From: an uncultured Caryophanales bacterium | GTDB taxonomy: Bacteria; Bacillota_I; Bacilli_A; RFN20; CAG-826 | NCBI GenBank assembly: GCA_946403545.1 | Contig: CAMJAG010000001.1 | Location: 1-64,000 of the forward strand | Direction: 5' to 3' | DNA length: 64,000 bases | In this document: piece after piece, positions 9,406 to 19,225 of the stretch | Layout of the letters: each line of letters starts with the position of its first letter | How positions within the stretch are numbered: the first letter of the stretch is position 1 | The notes under the pieces: generated by a model | Database searches by the model: none | What the model saw: the letters and a program-made list of their open reading frames with translations, nothing else | Told to the model about the DNA's origin: nothing | Program-made: the position numbers and the translations under genes

Positions 9406-12075
9406 CTAAAGAGCAGTTCTTGTGTTTGTTGTGTAACCGATATCTACTAAGAGTCTTAAGTTATCGACATAGATATCACTTGCTGTGTAATCGTTATTAA
9501 CGATACCGAAGGACACTGATTCAATATTCTTTGCGTAGTTAGCGGAAATTGTCTTACTACTACCATTAACGTCCTTGAATAAAGAGAATCCTATTTCATA
9601 ATGTGTCCAAACAGTTGGAAGATCGCCTAAAGTTACTCTCATCTTGAATAAAGTAGAACCACTTCTCCAGTTAAGATTGAGATAAACTGTAGCTTTACCA
9701 TCACCTTTAATATCGATTGCAAAGCCTTTTGCAGTAACTGTATTTGCAAATTGCGTAATTCTACCATAAGAGACTGATTCATAACTCTTGTAGTGCATTC
9801 TTAAGGATTTAGCACCACCAACACTAGAAACATCATTCGCTAATGCCATCTCGTTATAGTCTCTTTCTGTTAAATAACTCCAATTATCAAAGATTTCATC
9901 ACTATTTGCATAGCTTTCCATTGTTTCAAATGTAATTCTATTTGGATTATCAGTATCAGGTTTAATTGTGCCACTGATTTCTGTAACAGAAGTTTCTGTA
10001 GCATTTACAAAGTAAAGTTCATCTAGATAGACTGGGTTAGCAATAGCGTATGTTGGATGGTGATTACCTTGTTGATCATAGTAAAGGTATTTAAATCCAA
10101 GAGCCATGTGAACGATATGTTCACTACTAAGTGGTTTTGGTTCATCGAATAAGTCGGCTTCGTTATTTAGTTCAAAGTCAGAGAACTTAATTGTGTAGTT
10201 ATGCCATTCTTTCTTAACCTTTGGAATAACATATCTATACCATTCACCTGAATCCATAGTGAGTTGAATTGTGAGTTCTGCAGCAATATCGTTTTCATCA
10301 AGATATGCAACTGCAGGATCATCAAACTTAACAGAAGCATCTTTTAACCAGATTTGGAATGCGTTCTTATTCTTAACTGCACTTGAATCCATATAGAGTT
10401 GGTAAACAGCCATTTCCATATCTGCTTTATAGTCAAATTCGCCACAATATGGATTTCTACTACCACCAGATTTATGTGTATTATCGAGTTTCATAGCTTC
10501 GTCTTTATTGACTACACTTTGATCCCAATAATAGTAAAGTTGTGTATAAACATCGTAGTTATTGAAGTCTTCGATACAACCGTTTTCACTAACTACTCTT
10601 GTTCTTGAATCGACAATATCATCAATCTTAATAACTTCTAAATCTTTAATAGAAATAGAACCTGTGGAATAGTTATCTGCTAAACCAATGTTGAACTTTT
10701 GAATGAAGTAGAATTGTTTAGCACCATCACCAGTCATATAGTCTGTTCTTTGGAACGCTTTTAGTGGGATAACTAATTCTTTATATTCATCTCTTCCAAA
10801 GTATGTGAAGGAGATCTTGAATTGCCATCTATCGTTATCTTCTTCTAAGATTCTGAAATAAAACATTGCATTAGTAGCGGAGCCAGTGATTTTGACTTTC
10901 ATTCTAACAGCGTCGCCTTGTACAAAGTACTTATAGACATTAACGTTTTGGAAACCATAGCCATTGAAACCATTTGGATTTGTTTCAGCGTTTTTCGCTA
11001 CGTATCCTAAAGTTAATTCAGTTCCATCTTCAGAAATAGTTTTATCGAAGTTGAAGTTTTCATAAGTCCAATCTTTCATATCTGTACTTCTGAAATCCAT
11101 CTTCTTCATAAACATATGTTCATAGTTTTCGTATTTAACCGCTTTGATATTGGAGAATAAGCAAATTCCATCCCCAAATGTTCTTTCGAAAACTATTTCA
11201 AAATATCTAATATGTTCCCAGTCAAATCTTCTATTAAAGACGTTTCCACCAGCAGTTCTAAGTTCAAATTCATCATATTTCATTAAGATAGTTTGTTTTG
11301 CGTTATTTGAAATTTGAACTTGTTTATGCCAATATTCACCATCATAGTCTAAAACACGAACTAGAACAGTTGCGTCATGACCTGAATAATAGAAATTGAA
11401 ATAGAAACTATCTGTACCATAAAGTTCTCTATCTTCTGTCTTTGTAATAACAATCCAACCATCACTCTTAGCGATGCCTTGGCTTGTATGTTCTTTATCA
11501 AAAACAATTGCTAAAGAATCTTTACCATTACCAAAGAAGTTACTTCTATCAATAGAGATATTTGCATAACTTCCTTCTTTATGTAATACCCAGTCTTGTT
11601 CATCTTCAATTGTGATTGGGATTTCATCAATCTTAGCGGATTCATAGAAGAAATTTCTATCCGTTTTAGATTTTTTAGTGTGATCTTTATTAACCGCAGT
11701 TACTCTCCAATAGTAAAGAATATCTTTCTTTGGAAGAACATAAGTTAAATCAAATTTGTTGTTACTTAAATTAGATTCTCTAACATAAACTTCATCAGGA
11801 TCATCTGATAAGAAGTTAAGTGTGCTAGCGATTTCTAATTGATAATAATCTGCATTTGGACAAGCTTCCCAAGTAAAGGAAAATCCTTCGCCTGTAGAGA
11901 AACCATTTTCAGGTCCAACAAGATTAAAGTCTGCAATTTCCCCTGTTTTTCTTGGGTGAACTGCACTGTGAGTTGGATATGAAGTGTTATCAATAGATAC
12001 TGATTCACTAGGCTCAGCTCCACATCCAGTAAGCAATAAAGGTAAAAGTAAGAAGCCTAAAAATCTCTTTTTCAT
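9406..12075 (-). CDS. Large secreted lipoprotein with Fn3-like and carbohydrate-binding-like beta domains
   Basis: An 889-residue lipoprotein with lipobox LLTGC (Cys18). Residues 45-140 look like a fibronectin-III module (FSFTWEACPNADYYQLEI). The rest reads as four or so beta-sandwich modules of 150-190 residues, each containing FSNIKAVK- or IYVDNLRLL-type closing strands as in CBM4/9- or CIA30-like folds. No catalytic motif is visible. It probably holds polysaccharide at the cell surface for the neighbouring glycosidase. It lies one base before the GH-A lipoprotein gene. The modules are inferred by eye. Confidence 0.72.
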   Translation of the reverse strand: MKKRFLGFLLLPLLLTGCGAEPSESVSIDNTSYPTHSAVHPRKTGEIADFNLVGPENGFSTGEGFSFTWEACPNADYYQLEIASTLNFLSDDPDEVYVRESNLSNNKFDLTYVLPKKDILYYWRVTAVNKDHTKKSKTDRNFFYESAKIDEIPITIEDEQDWVLHKEGSYANISIDRSNFFGNGKDSLAIVFDKEHTSQGIAKSDGWIVITKTEDRELYGTDSFYFNFYYSGHDATVLVRVLDYDGEYWHKQVQISNNAKQTILMKYDEFELRTAGGNVFNRRFDWEHIRYFEIVFERTFGDGICLFSNIKAVKYENYEHMFMKKMDFRSTDMKDWTYENFNFDKTISEDGTELTLGYVAKNAETNPNGFNGYGFQNVNVYKYFVQGDAVRMKVKITGSATNAMFYFRILEEDNDRWQFKISFTYFGRDEYKELVIPLKAFQRTDYMTGDGAKQFYFIQKFNIGLADNYSTGSISIKDLEVIKIDDIVDSRTRVVSENGCIEDFNNYDVYTQLYYYWDQSVVNKDEAMKLDNTHKSGGSRNPYCGEFDYKADMEMAVYQLYMDSSAVKNKNAFQIWLKDASVKFDDPAVAYLDENDIAAELTIQLTMDSGEWYRYVIPKVKKEWHNYTIKFSDFELNNEADLFDEPKPLSSEHIVHMALGFKYLYYDQQGNHHPTYAIANPVYLDELYFVNATETSVTEISGTIKPDTDNPNRITFETMESYANSDEIFDNWSYLTERDYNEMALANDVSSVGGAKSLRMHYKSYESVSYGRITQFANTVTAKGFAIDIKGDGKATVYLNLNWRSGSTLFKMRVTLGDLPTVWTHYEIGFSLFKDVNGSSKTISANYAKNIESVSFGIVNNDYTASDIYVDNLRLLVDIGYTTNTRTAL

Positions 12076-12076
12076 A

Positions 12077-13624
12077 TTAAAGCTCCTTACTAGAGAGAAT
12101 TACCATTGTAGAAGTTGGTACTTCGATTTCAATCTTATCGTTTAAGGATGCATCTAAGACCATATTTTCTCTCACGAAACCATCATCGCCGAGTTTTAAT
12201 TCGTTTTCGTTATAAATGTAGACGTAGACTTTTCCAGAATCTTGGAATTCTTCTCCAATTCTAAACGTCTTAGTAACAGTGAACATGCTTCTATTAATAG
12301 CAACAACACCTGCATAAGAATTACTTGGTCCAATAATGCCCATACTTCTAAAGTCTTTTGAAATACTTGGATCATTTAATCCAGAATCAATAACTTTAGA
12401 ACCTGCTCGCATTAAGTTAGTTAATAAGACAGAGCTATGATACCAAGGTCTAAGTCTTTGTTTTGCAGCACTATCACTTCCTAAAGAGGAGAACATACCC
12501 CAACCTTTAGATGTCATTGTGCCATCATCGTTATAAATAAAGTGCATACCATCATCAAAGTCCCAGTAAACAACACTAGAAACTCCAGAGATAACACTTT
12601 GAAGTGTATAATCTGCCATTCTTAAGCCATATGAGAAGTTAGCAATAAATGCGTTAGAGTCAGTTGCGGCATCTTTACCATCATATAAACCTGCTTCCCA
12701 GATGTGTGGCATTCTTGAAACACCTAATTCACTATCGATACCTTTGATCTTTGTGAAGACTTGTTTTGTTCTTGTGATTAAGTCTCCTGTATCAATAATG
12801 ATGTTTGGACAATATAAGTGATATCCATAGTCACCTACTTTTGCTTTGAGTTCCTCACTGTTAGCGATACCAGAGAAGTATTCATCTGTACCTTCAAAAC
12901 CAGTGGTGTCACCACCAACGATTTTGATGTAGTTAAATCCTCTAGCGTCTAATTCAGCGCGAACATTCTTAACACCTTTAGACCATACTTCAAAAGTGTT
13001 TTTGAAGTTTTTACTTCTACCTTCAACACCTTTATAGTTAGGTTCGTTTGAATTAACGAAATATTTAATACATCTAATTCCTTGGAATTTGATGAGATAT
13101 TCAAGCACATCAGCGGTCATTTTAGCCCATCTAGGATCACTTGTAACATCCCCAAACATGTTATATTCATCTTTTCCTAAACTACCAGGAACATTCCAAC
13201 ATCCAAACGCTACTGTTATGTTATGATCATCACAATATTTAAGGACATCTATTGTGTTGTTCATAAGTTTATTTGAGAAGTTATATTCCCAAGTATCATC
13301 TGATTTGTCAGAGTTGTTTTTATCATCAAAATTGGTGATAAACCAGTCATAGTTAAGCATGCATCTAGATACTTGAGGATTTAATCTGTCCATAATCTTT
13401 AATGAACGTTCCCAAGAACCAGATGAGAGTTTATCAGGGTCTTCATAAGTACCCCATTCAACACCTAAACCTTCGAAGTTATTCAAAACAATGTTTTCCT
13501 TTGTAAAGGTAACATCATCTAGATTTACTTCCTTAGATTTCACGTCGTTTTTTTGACAACCCATAATAGTGAAAAGACAAGAAGATAATATTCCAAAACT
13601 TAAAATTTTCTTTGTCTTTGTCAT
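12077..13624 (-). CDS. Clan GH-A glycoside hydrolase lipoprotein
   Basis: A 515-residue lipoprotein (lipobox TIMGC, Cys23) with a TIM-barrel glycosidase from about 45 to 400. The acid/base is probably Glu194 in VNSNEPNY and the nucleophile Glu310 in HIWEAG. Their 116-residue spacing and strand context fit clan GH-A retaining enzymes (GH5/30/39-like). I cannot fix the family. In a beta-mannan locus it may be the surface endo- or exo-mannanase that makes importable oligosaccharides. It sits between the transporter's binding protein and the large beta-domain lipoprotein. Confidence 0.75.
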   Translation of the reverse strand: MTKTKKILSFGILSSCLFTIMGCQKNDVKSKEVNLDDVTFTKENIVLNNFEGLGVEWGTYEDPDKLSSGSWERSLKIMDRLNPQVSRCMLNYDWFITNFDDKNNSDKSDDTWEYNFSNKLMNNTIDVLKYCDDHNITVAFGCWNVPGSLGKDEYNMFGDVTSDPRWAKMTADVLEYLIKFQGIRCIKYFVNSNEPNYKGVEGRSKNFKNTFEVWSKGVKNVRAELDARGFNYIKIVGGDTTGFEGTDEYFSGIANSEELKAKVGDYGYHLYCPNIIIDTGDLITRTKQVFTKIKGIDSELGVSRMPHIWEAGLYDGKDAATDSNAFIANFSYGLRMADYTLQSVISGVSSVVYWDFDDGMHFIYNDDGTMTSKGWGMFSSLGSDSAAKQRLRPWYHSSVLLTNLMRAGSKVIDSGLNDPSISKDFRSMGIIGPSNSYAGVVAINRSMFTVTKTFRIGEEFQDSGKVYVYIYNENELKLGDDGFVRENMVLDASLNDKIEIEVPTSTMVILSSKEL

Positions 13625-13628
13625 AAAA

Positions 13629-15254
13629 TTATTTTCCTAACTTTTCGTTAATTTCTGCTAAAATCTTTGTCCAATTTGTGTTATTGAATTTTGCTTTATA
13701 AGCATCAATTGTAGAGTATTGACCGAATGCATATTTCATAGCATCAACGTTAGCGTCTGCTAAGATTGATTCTGTTTTGTCATTCTTTGTCTTTGTGGAC
13801 ATCCAAGAAATATCGCTTGGTTCTTTAACCACTCTTAATTGATTTGCGGCTTTAACTGTCTTCATTTCTTCAATCCAAGCGTTATGAAGATTGAATGTTT
13901 CCATATCTGTGAATGGGTCATATGCTTTTGTGTCATTACCTAATGTAGCCATATATCTTAGATATTTACCACCATTTGGTTTAGAACCATATTTACCATC
14001 TGAGCCTTTTTCCCAAGACATTGGATTGAGTTCGACTTTTCCATCGACCATGTTCCAGTCATATCCTTCGATACCATAGATAGCAAACTTAGTGCCTTCA
14101 TCAGAAAGTAAGTAATCAAGGATATCTAAGATTTTTTCCATCTTTGTATCAGAGATGTTGTAGTTAAATAATGTAATTGAGAACCAGTTTTCAGTTCCTT
14201 CTAAAGCGAATTTACCATCCGGTCCTTTAACTTTAAGGAATGCAGTACCATCGTCTAAATTGACGTATTTGTTACTTGTTTTGAATTCTTTTCTTAAAGT
14301 TAAGTAGTTTGCAAGAGAGAAGTTATCGTATAAAATTGCTGCTCTACCTGCTAAATATTCTTTATTAGCTTTACCATCATCAAAGTTGAATTGGTCTTGT
14401 GAGTAGTAATGGCTACTAACGAATTCTTTAGCAACTTCTAAGCCAGCGATATAGCCATCAGATGTGAATGCGTTGATTGCTCTACCATTAGCGTCTTTTG
14501 TATAGCAGTGAGGAGCGTCTTTATAGAAGTTAGTAACAGAAGGGAATCCCCATCTTTCATCCACCATTGCGCATGCTTTATCAGTATTTGCAAAGTCTTT
14601 CTTTGTGATGTTTGTGGAAAATGCTGCTACTAATCTTTTGAATTCATCCCATGTGTACACGTCTCCTTCTTTATATACAGGTGTGTATCCAGCGGTATTC
14701 TTATTAGCTTCATCAATTGCTTTAGCCCAGTCTCTACGATAGACATAAGTGAAGTTTGAGAAGTCTTTTGTAGGATTAGAAATATCGTTAGCGATTGGAA
14801 TACCATATAGTTTTCCATTAACTTTTAATGCATCAAGGTTAGAGATGTTATCTAACATGGATTTTAAGTTAGGCCATTTAGATAAGTTATCAGGAAGTGC
14901 CTTAAACATTAAATTATCAACCCACTTTTCATAAGTTGAGCCGAAGTTATACGCTTTTAAGTTGAATTGGATTGTATCTGCTAAGTTATTACCATTGATA
15001 GATGTGTTAACTTCTTGATCCCAATCTGTGTAACTGTAGTTACTTGCTTCAATCTTTACGTTAAATTTCTCATTAATCTTTTCTGTATAAACGTCTTCAC
15101 CTTCCCAGTTATCGAAGTAGACGTTTTTTAGTTGTAAACGAAGACGACCTTCATTATCGTATTTATCTTCTCCGTTTTTTCCTCCACATGCAGTCATTCC
15201 TAATGTAAGGAACGCTACCATAGAACTTGCAAATATTAATTTAGTGTTTTTCAT
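13629..15254 (-). CDS. Extracellular sugar-binding lipoprotein of the LplA/LipO type
   Basis: A 541-residue lipoprotein with lipobox GMTACGG (Cys23). Large size (500+), the FDNWEG start and late GYDWNMVDGKVEL block are typical of the solute-binding proteins that pair with LplB/LplC permeases for oligosaccharides. It presents sugar to the permeases encoded just upstream (18 bases away). The ligand is inferred to be a mannooligosaccharide from the GH130 neighbours. Confidence 0.88.
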   Translation of the reverse strand: MKNTKLIFASSMVAFLTLGMTACGGKNGEDKYDNEGRLRLQLKNVYFDNWEGEDVYTEKINEKFNVKIEASNYSYTDWDQEVNTSINGNNLADTIQFNLKAYNFGSTYEKWVDNLMFKALPDNLSKWPNLKSMLDNISNLDALKVNGKLYGIPIANDISNPTKDFSNFTYVYRRDWAKAIDEANKNTAGYTPVYKEGDVYTWDEFKRLVAAFSTNITKKDFANTDKACAMVDERWGFPSVTNFYKDAPHCYTKDANGRAINAFTSDGYIAGLEVAKEFVSSHYYSQDQFNFDDGKANKEYLAGRAAILYDNFSLANYLTLRKEFKTSNKYVNLDDGTAFLKVKGPDGKFALEGTENWFSITLFNYNISDTKMEKILDILDYLLSDEGTKFAIYGIEGYDWNMVDGKVELNPMSWEKGSDGKYGSKPNGGKYLRYMATLGNDTKAYDPFTDMETFNLHNAWIEEMKTVKAANQLRVVKEPSDISWMSTKTKNDKTESILADANVDAMKYAFGQYSTIDAYKAKFNNTNWTKILAEINEKLGK

Positions 15255-15271
15255 AAAATAACCTCCTTTTG

Positions 15272-16183
15272 TTATCCTTTAATAGCACCAACAACTATGC
15301 CTTTTACAAAGAATCTTTGTAAGAAAGGATAGAAACTCATCATAGGTACAATAGTGAAGAAGATACTCGCCATTGTAAGACCTTCTGAATACCCTTCTCT
15401 TGCTTCAGGGTTTTCAATGTTCGATGAGACCTTTGCAATCATAGTTCGTAATACTTGTTGTAATGGCCATATCTTTCTATTGTCTGGAATGAATAACATA
15501 GCGTTATACCATGAGTTCCAGTTACCAACAGCGAAGAATAAGCCAATTGTTGCTAGCATTGGAAGTGAGAGTGGTAAGAAGATCTTAACGAAGATGATAA
15601 TGTCATTAGCACCATCAATCTTTGCGGATTCTTCCATTTCCACTGGTAAGCTAGCAAAATAGTTACGCATTAATAACATATTAAATGTATCAATTGCGCC
15701 AGGAATGATCATAACCCAAATAGTGTTCATCATTCCTAAATCCCTAATTAAGTAATAGTAAGGAATCATTCCACCACCAAAGAACATAGTGACAAGAATC
15801 ATATTCATTACTAAGTTTTTACCTGTCCAGTTATGTCTTGATAAAGCATAGCCTGTAATAACGGTAAAGAATAATTGATATAAGGTACCACCAATAAGAA
15901 GAATCATTGTGATACCAAAGCCACTCCATAAGTTCTTATCAGCGAAAACCTGTTTATAGCTAGATAAGTCTAATTGAGTAGGCCAGAGTAATAAGTCTGA
16001 ATGTAAATATGCATCTTCAGTAGAAATAGAAATAACGAAAGCATTCCAGAATGGGAAGATAATTAATAATGCGTAAATACAAAGGATAACGCAGATAATT
16101 ACATCTAAACCTTGAATCTTTCTATCTCTTGAAGAGCCTCTTGGTCTAAGAGGAAGACGCGCTAATTGTTGATATTTTTTCAT
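15272..16183 (-). CDS. Sugar ABC transporter permease, LplC/YtcP type
   Basis: A 303-residue inner-membrane permease with six membrane helices. The coupling (EAA) loop reads EESAKIDGANDIIIFVKIFLPLSLP around residues 183-207, where the ATPase docks. It begins with a short basic cytoplasmic arm. It is the second of an adjacent permease pair (gap of 2 bases) and precedes the binding-protein gene. Heterodimer with the LplB-like protein is expected from the family. Confidence 0.93.
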   Translation of the reverse strand: MKKYQQLARLPLRPRGSSRDRKIQGLDVIICVILCIYALLIIFPFWNAFVISISTEDAYLHSDLLLWPTQLDLSSYKQVFADKNLWSGFGITMILLIGGTLYQLFFTVITGYALSRHNWTGKNLVMNMILVTMFFGGGMIPYYYLIRDLGMMNTIWVMIIPGAIDTFNMLLMRNYFASLPVEMEESAKIDGANDIIIFVKIFLPLSLPMLATIGLFFAVGNWNSWYNAMLFIPDNRKIWPLQQVLRTMIAKVSSNIENPEAREGYSEGLTMASIFFTIVPMMSFYPFLQRFFVKGIVVGAIKG

Positions 16184-16185
16184 AA

Positions 16186-17127
16186 TTAGATAATTCCCCT
16201 TTCACCACAAGCTTTAGCAATTCTATCGACAGTGATAACAAGTGCAAAACCAATTACTGATTTAAATAAACCAATAGCGGTACCTACACCAGCGGAATCA
16301 CTACCAACAATTGCATGATAATAAATATAAGTGTCAATAATATTGACATCTTCTCTAATAAGTGGGTTTCCTAAGTTAAGGATTTGGTCAAAACCAGCAG
16401 AAAGGACACCACCAACAGACATGATAAGTAGGAGAATCGCTGTTGGTTTGATTCCTGGCAAAGTAATGTGCCAAATCTTTTGTAAACGAGTCGCACCATC
16501 GATATCTGCGGCTTCGTATTGGTCTTGCGGGATACCCGCCATAGTGGCTAAGTAAATAATGCTTCCCCAGCCAGCTTCTTTCCAAATATCACTAGCGAAA
16601 ACTAGTCCAAAGAAGAAGTTTTTATTCGCTAGGAAGTTCGTTCGGTCTCCTCCCATCGCCTTTATCAGCGAGTTAATCGCACCATTATATGCGAATAATG
16701 AGAAGACGAAACCTGAGACGACAACCCATGAAAGGAAGTGAGGGAAAGTAACGATTGTTTGAATTGTCTTCTTAGTCTTAATCATTCTTAATTCATTAAG
16801 TAATAAAGCAGTTGTAACTGCGCCTAAGAAACCAATAACAATCTTAACGGAACCAATGATGAGTGTATTTCTAAATGCTAACCAGAATTTTGGTTCTTCG
16901 AAGACTCTAACAAAGTTATCAAAGCCATTCCATGGCGAATTCCAAACACCTAACCTAGGTTTAAAGTCTTTAAATGCCATTAAGACACCATACATTGGAA
17001 CATAACAGAAGATGATATAGAAAACGATGGCAGGCAAAATCATGAGGAGTAAATATTTACTTCTCCAGAATTTGTTGCCGAATTTGACAAACACGTTATT
17101 TCTTCTTGAAATTGTCGTAAGTTCCAT
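16186..17127 (-). CDS. Sugar ABC transporter permease, LplB/YteP type
   Basis: A 313-residue permease with six membrane helices. The ATPase-docking loop reads YEAADIDGATRLQKIW followed by HITLPG near residues 205-230. The N-terminal part before the first helix is basic. It is the first gene of the permease pair and follows the second GH130 gene by 5 bases, so hydrolysis, import and regulation genes are clearly one unit. Confidence 0.93.
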   Translation of the reverse strand: MELTTISRRNNVFVKFGNKFWRSKYLLLMILPAIVFYIIFCYVPMYGVLMAFKDFKPRLGVWNSPWNGFDNFVRVFEEPKFWLAFRNTLIIGSVKIVIGFLGAVTTALLLNELRMIKTKKTIQTIVTFPHFLSWVVVSGFVFSLFAYNGAINSLIKAMGGDRTNFLANKNFFFGLVFASDIWKEAGWGSIIYLATMAGIPQDQYEAADIDGATRLQKIWHITLPGIKPTAILLLIMSVGGVLSAGFDQILNLGNPLIREDVNIIDTYIYYHAIVGSDSAGVGTAIGLFKSVIGFALVITVDRIAKACGERGII

Positions 17128-17132
17128 AAATC

Positions 17133-18116
17133 TTATCTTTCGTATTTAAGAATGTAATCGATGACTGTATCTATATCAGTGAATAATAATTCTGTAACTG
17201 TATCCGCCCCACCAGCGTAAATAGCAATTCTTCCTGTTTTAGCATCGGCTAAACATGAAACTGGGAACAAAACATTTGGTACATATCCACTAGTTTCATA
17301 GATTTTTTCAGGAGCTAATAGGAAATTGCCACATCTATGAAGTACTTTACTTGGATCATCTCTATCTACGATTGCAGCACCGATAGAATAGACAAGACCA
17401 GAGCAAGTTAAGTTAGCACCATGGAAGAATACTAACCAACCTAAGTCACATTCAATAGGAGTTGGTCCAGCACCAATTTTAGTGCCACACCACCATTCCC
17501 ATCCTTTTTCCATAACATGTCTATGATGTCCCCAATATTCCAAATCTTTAGAATAGCTAAGGAAGATATCACCGAATAATGTATGTCCTGAGTCACTTGG
17601 ACGTGAGAACATAGCGTATTCTCCATTAATCTTTCTTGGGAATAAGACACCATTTCTATTAAATGGAAGGAATGGATTATCAATTAATTCGAAGTTTTTG
17701 AAATCTTTAGTTTTGCCAATACCTAATGTTGGTCCATGATTTGCAGTGCAGAAGACAATATAATATGTGCCTTCAATTTCTACTAAACGAGGGTCGTATG
17801 CATATTCTAATTTGACTGGATTTCCATTTTTATCCTTGAAGACGATTGGGTCAACTTCAAAGTCAAAATGAATACCATCTTTAGAATGTCCAACAAAAAG
17901 GAATGGAATGCCATTTTTTGTGTCTGCTCTAAAAACACCAATGAATTCACCCTTATATGCCATGACTGCACTGTTAAATACACGTGAAGCATTTGGGAAT
18001 GGATTCATTTTAATAATAGGATTTTCAGAATATCTCCATATTGGACCATCGTATCCTTCAGGACGAGGTTGATATGGCATGTTATTCAATTCATTTCCAT
18101 AAATTTTGTGTTTCAT
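17133..18116 (-). CDS. GH130 beta-mannoside phosphorylase (second copy)
   Basis: A 327-residue cytoplasmic GH130 propeller. The conserved DPR is at 108-110 (AYDPRLVEIEG), with GHSKDGIHF, KIGAGPTPI and HGANLTCSG blocks. It is clearly diverged from the copy at 8377 and has an extra N-terminal arm (PYQPRPEG), so the two copies probably take different chain lengths, as in known pairs where one acts on mannosyl-glucose and the other on mannooligosaccharides. That split is an inference from family knowledge. It is the first enzyme gene after the LacI regulator. Confidence 0.88.
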   Translation of the reverse strand: MKHKIYGNELNNMPYQPRPEGYDGPIWRYSENPIIKMNPFPNASRVFNSAVMAYKGEFIGVFRADTKNGIPFLFVGHSKDGIHFDFEVDPIVFKDKNGNPVKLEYAYDPRLVEIEGTYYIVFCTANHGPTLGIGKTKDFKNFELIDNPFLPFNRNGVLFPRKINGEYAMFSRPSDSGHTLFGDIFLSYSKDLEYWGHHRHVMEKGWEWWCGTKIGAGPTPIECDLGWLVFFHGANLTCSGLVYSIGAAIVDRDDPSKVLHRCGNFLLAPEKIYETSGYVPNVLFPVSCLADAKTGRIAIYAGGADTVTELLFTDIDTVIDYILKYER

Positions 18117-18126
18117 ATTTAACTAC

Positions 18127-19134
18127 CTACTTTACTATTTCTCTATTCGATTCTCTTTCAATAAAGTCACAACGAATGACTATTTGAGAATACGCAATTT
18201 GATGTGATTTGATGGAATTTGCAATGTATTTTGCTACTTCTTCTCCAATTTCCTGTCTAGGAATATTGAATGTTGATAGTTTAGGAGTTACAAATTCACC
18301 AGTCCTGATGTTATCGAATCCAATAACTGAAATATCATCAGGAACTTTTTTATTTAATCTATTAATTGTCTTAATAGCGTTTAACGCAATGATGTCATTA
18401 GCGCATACAATCGCAGTAATTGGATTATTATTTAAGGCATTTACAAGCATGTTTTCATCAGCGTAATCCTTTTTATCATTATTAAAAATAATGCTATAAG
18501 GAACTGCTTCATCTTTATGGGTTTCCATACAAGACATATATCCTTCGTGTCTTTCTCTGAAGGATGTACTATGAGAGTCACTACCATAGAAAGCAATGTC
18601 TCTATGTCCTTGCCTAATTAGTCTTTGTGTAGCTAAATAAGCACTGTCGTAATTGGAGAATTTAAACTGTGTTGCTTCGGAATAGAATGTTTTAGGATCT
18701 ACGACGACTGTTGGTTTATTCTTACTAATTACAACATCCATAATTGACTTAGGAGTAACATGCATAATGATGTAAGCGCCACAAGAAGAGTCTTTAAGTT
18801 TTTTAAGAAGCGCATCATCAATCCTATCTTCTTCGAATACAAAATATTCCATGATGAGATTGTTTCTAGAAAGTGTGGAAGATATAGAGGTAATAATTGG
18901 TTGCCAGAAATCTTCTTTAAACAATATTCTTGATGAGCTAATCAAAAGAACATGGCTACTAGATACCTTATAAGCTTTTAACTTAGAAGTGTCATAGCCT
19001 AACTCTGTAGCCTTCCTAATGATTTTCTCTCTAGTTTCATCAGAGACATTGTTTTTGCCTCCCAATGCTCTAGAAACCAAACCTTTAGTAACGTTACATT
19101 CTAATGCGATTTGTTCTAATGTCGTTTTTTTCAT
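18127..19134 (-). CDS. LacI-family transcriptional regulator
   Basis: A 335-residue regulator: helix-turn-helix at 4-24 (TLEQIALECNVTKGLVSRAL), hinge near 45-60, then a periplasmic-binding-protein-like sensor with GFDNIRTGEF near the C terminus. It heads the mannan operon and probably represses it until an oligosaccharide binds. No strong ribosome site precedes the ATG. A TATTAT box lies 12 bases before it, which would give a very short leader. Candidate operators are the GTTTAC-type half-sites at 22521-22710. Confidence 0.9.
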   Translation of the reverse strand: MKKTTLEQIALECNVTKGLVSRALGGKNNVSDETREKIIRKATELGYDTSKLKAYKVSSSHVLLISSSRILFKEDFWQPIITSISSTLSRNNLIMEYFVFEEDRIDDALLKKLKDSSCGAYIIMHVTPKSIMDVVISKNKPTVVVDPKTFYSEATQFKFSNYDSAYLATQRLIRQGHRDIAFYGSDSHSTSFRERHEGYMSCMETHKDEAVPYSIIFNNDKKDYADENMLVNALNNNPITAIVCANDIIALNAIKTINRLNKKVPDDISVIGFDNIRTGEFVTPKLSTFNIPRQEIGEEVAKYIANSIKSHQIAYSQIVIRCDFIERESNREIVK

Positions 19135-19175
19135 AATTTTTCTTTAATAATATTTAATAAAATAATACGAGTATA

Positions 19176-19198
19176 GGAGGGGTAATAAATACCCCTCC
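19176..19198 (-). terminator. Perfect hairpin between the large lipoprotein and the LacI gene
   Basis: GGAGGGGT pairs with ACCCCTCC (8 bp) around AATAAAT. It follows the stop of the 19226 gene on the minus strand. No clean T-run follows, so it may be a weak terminator or a stabilising 3' hairpin. Confidence 0.5.
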
Positions 19199-19225
19199 AT
19201 GAATGAGTGTATATATGTGCAAGGA

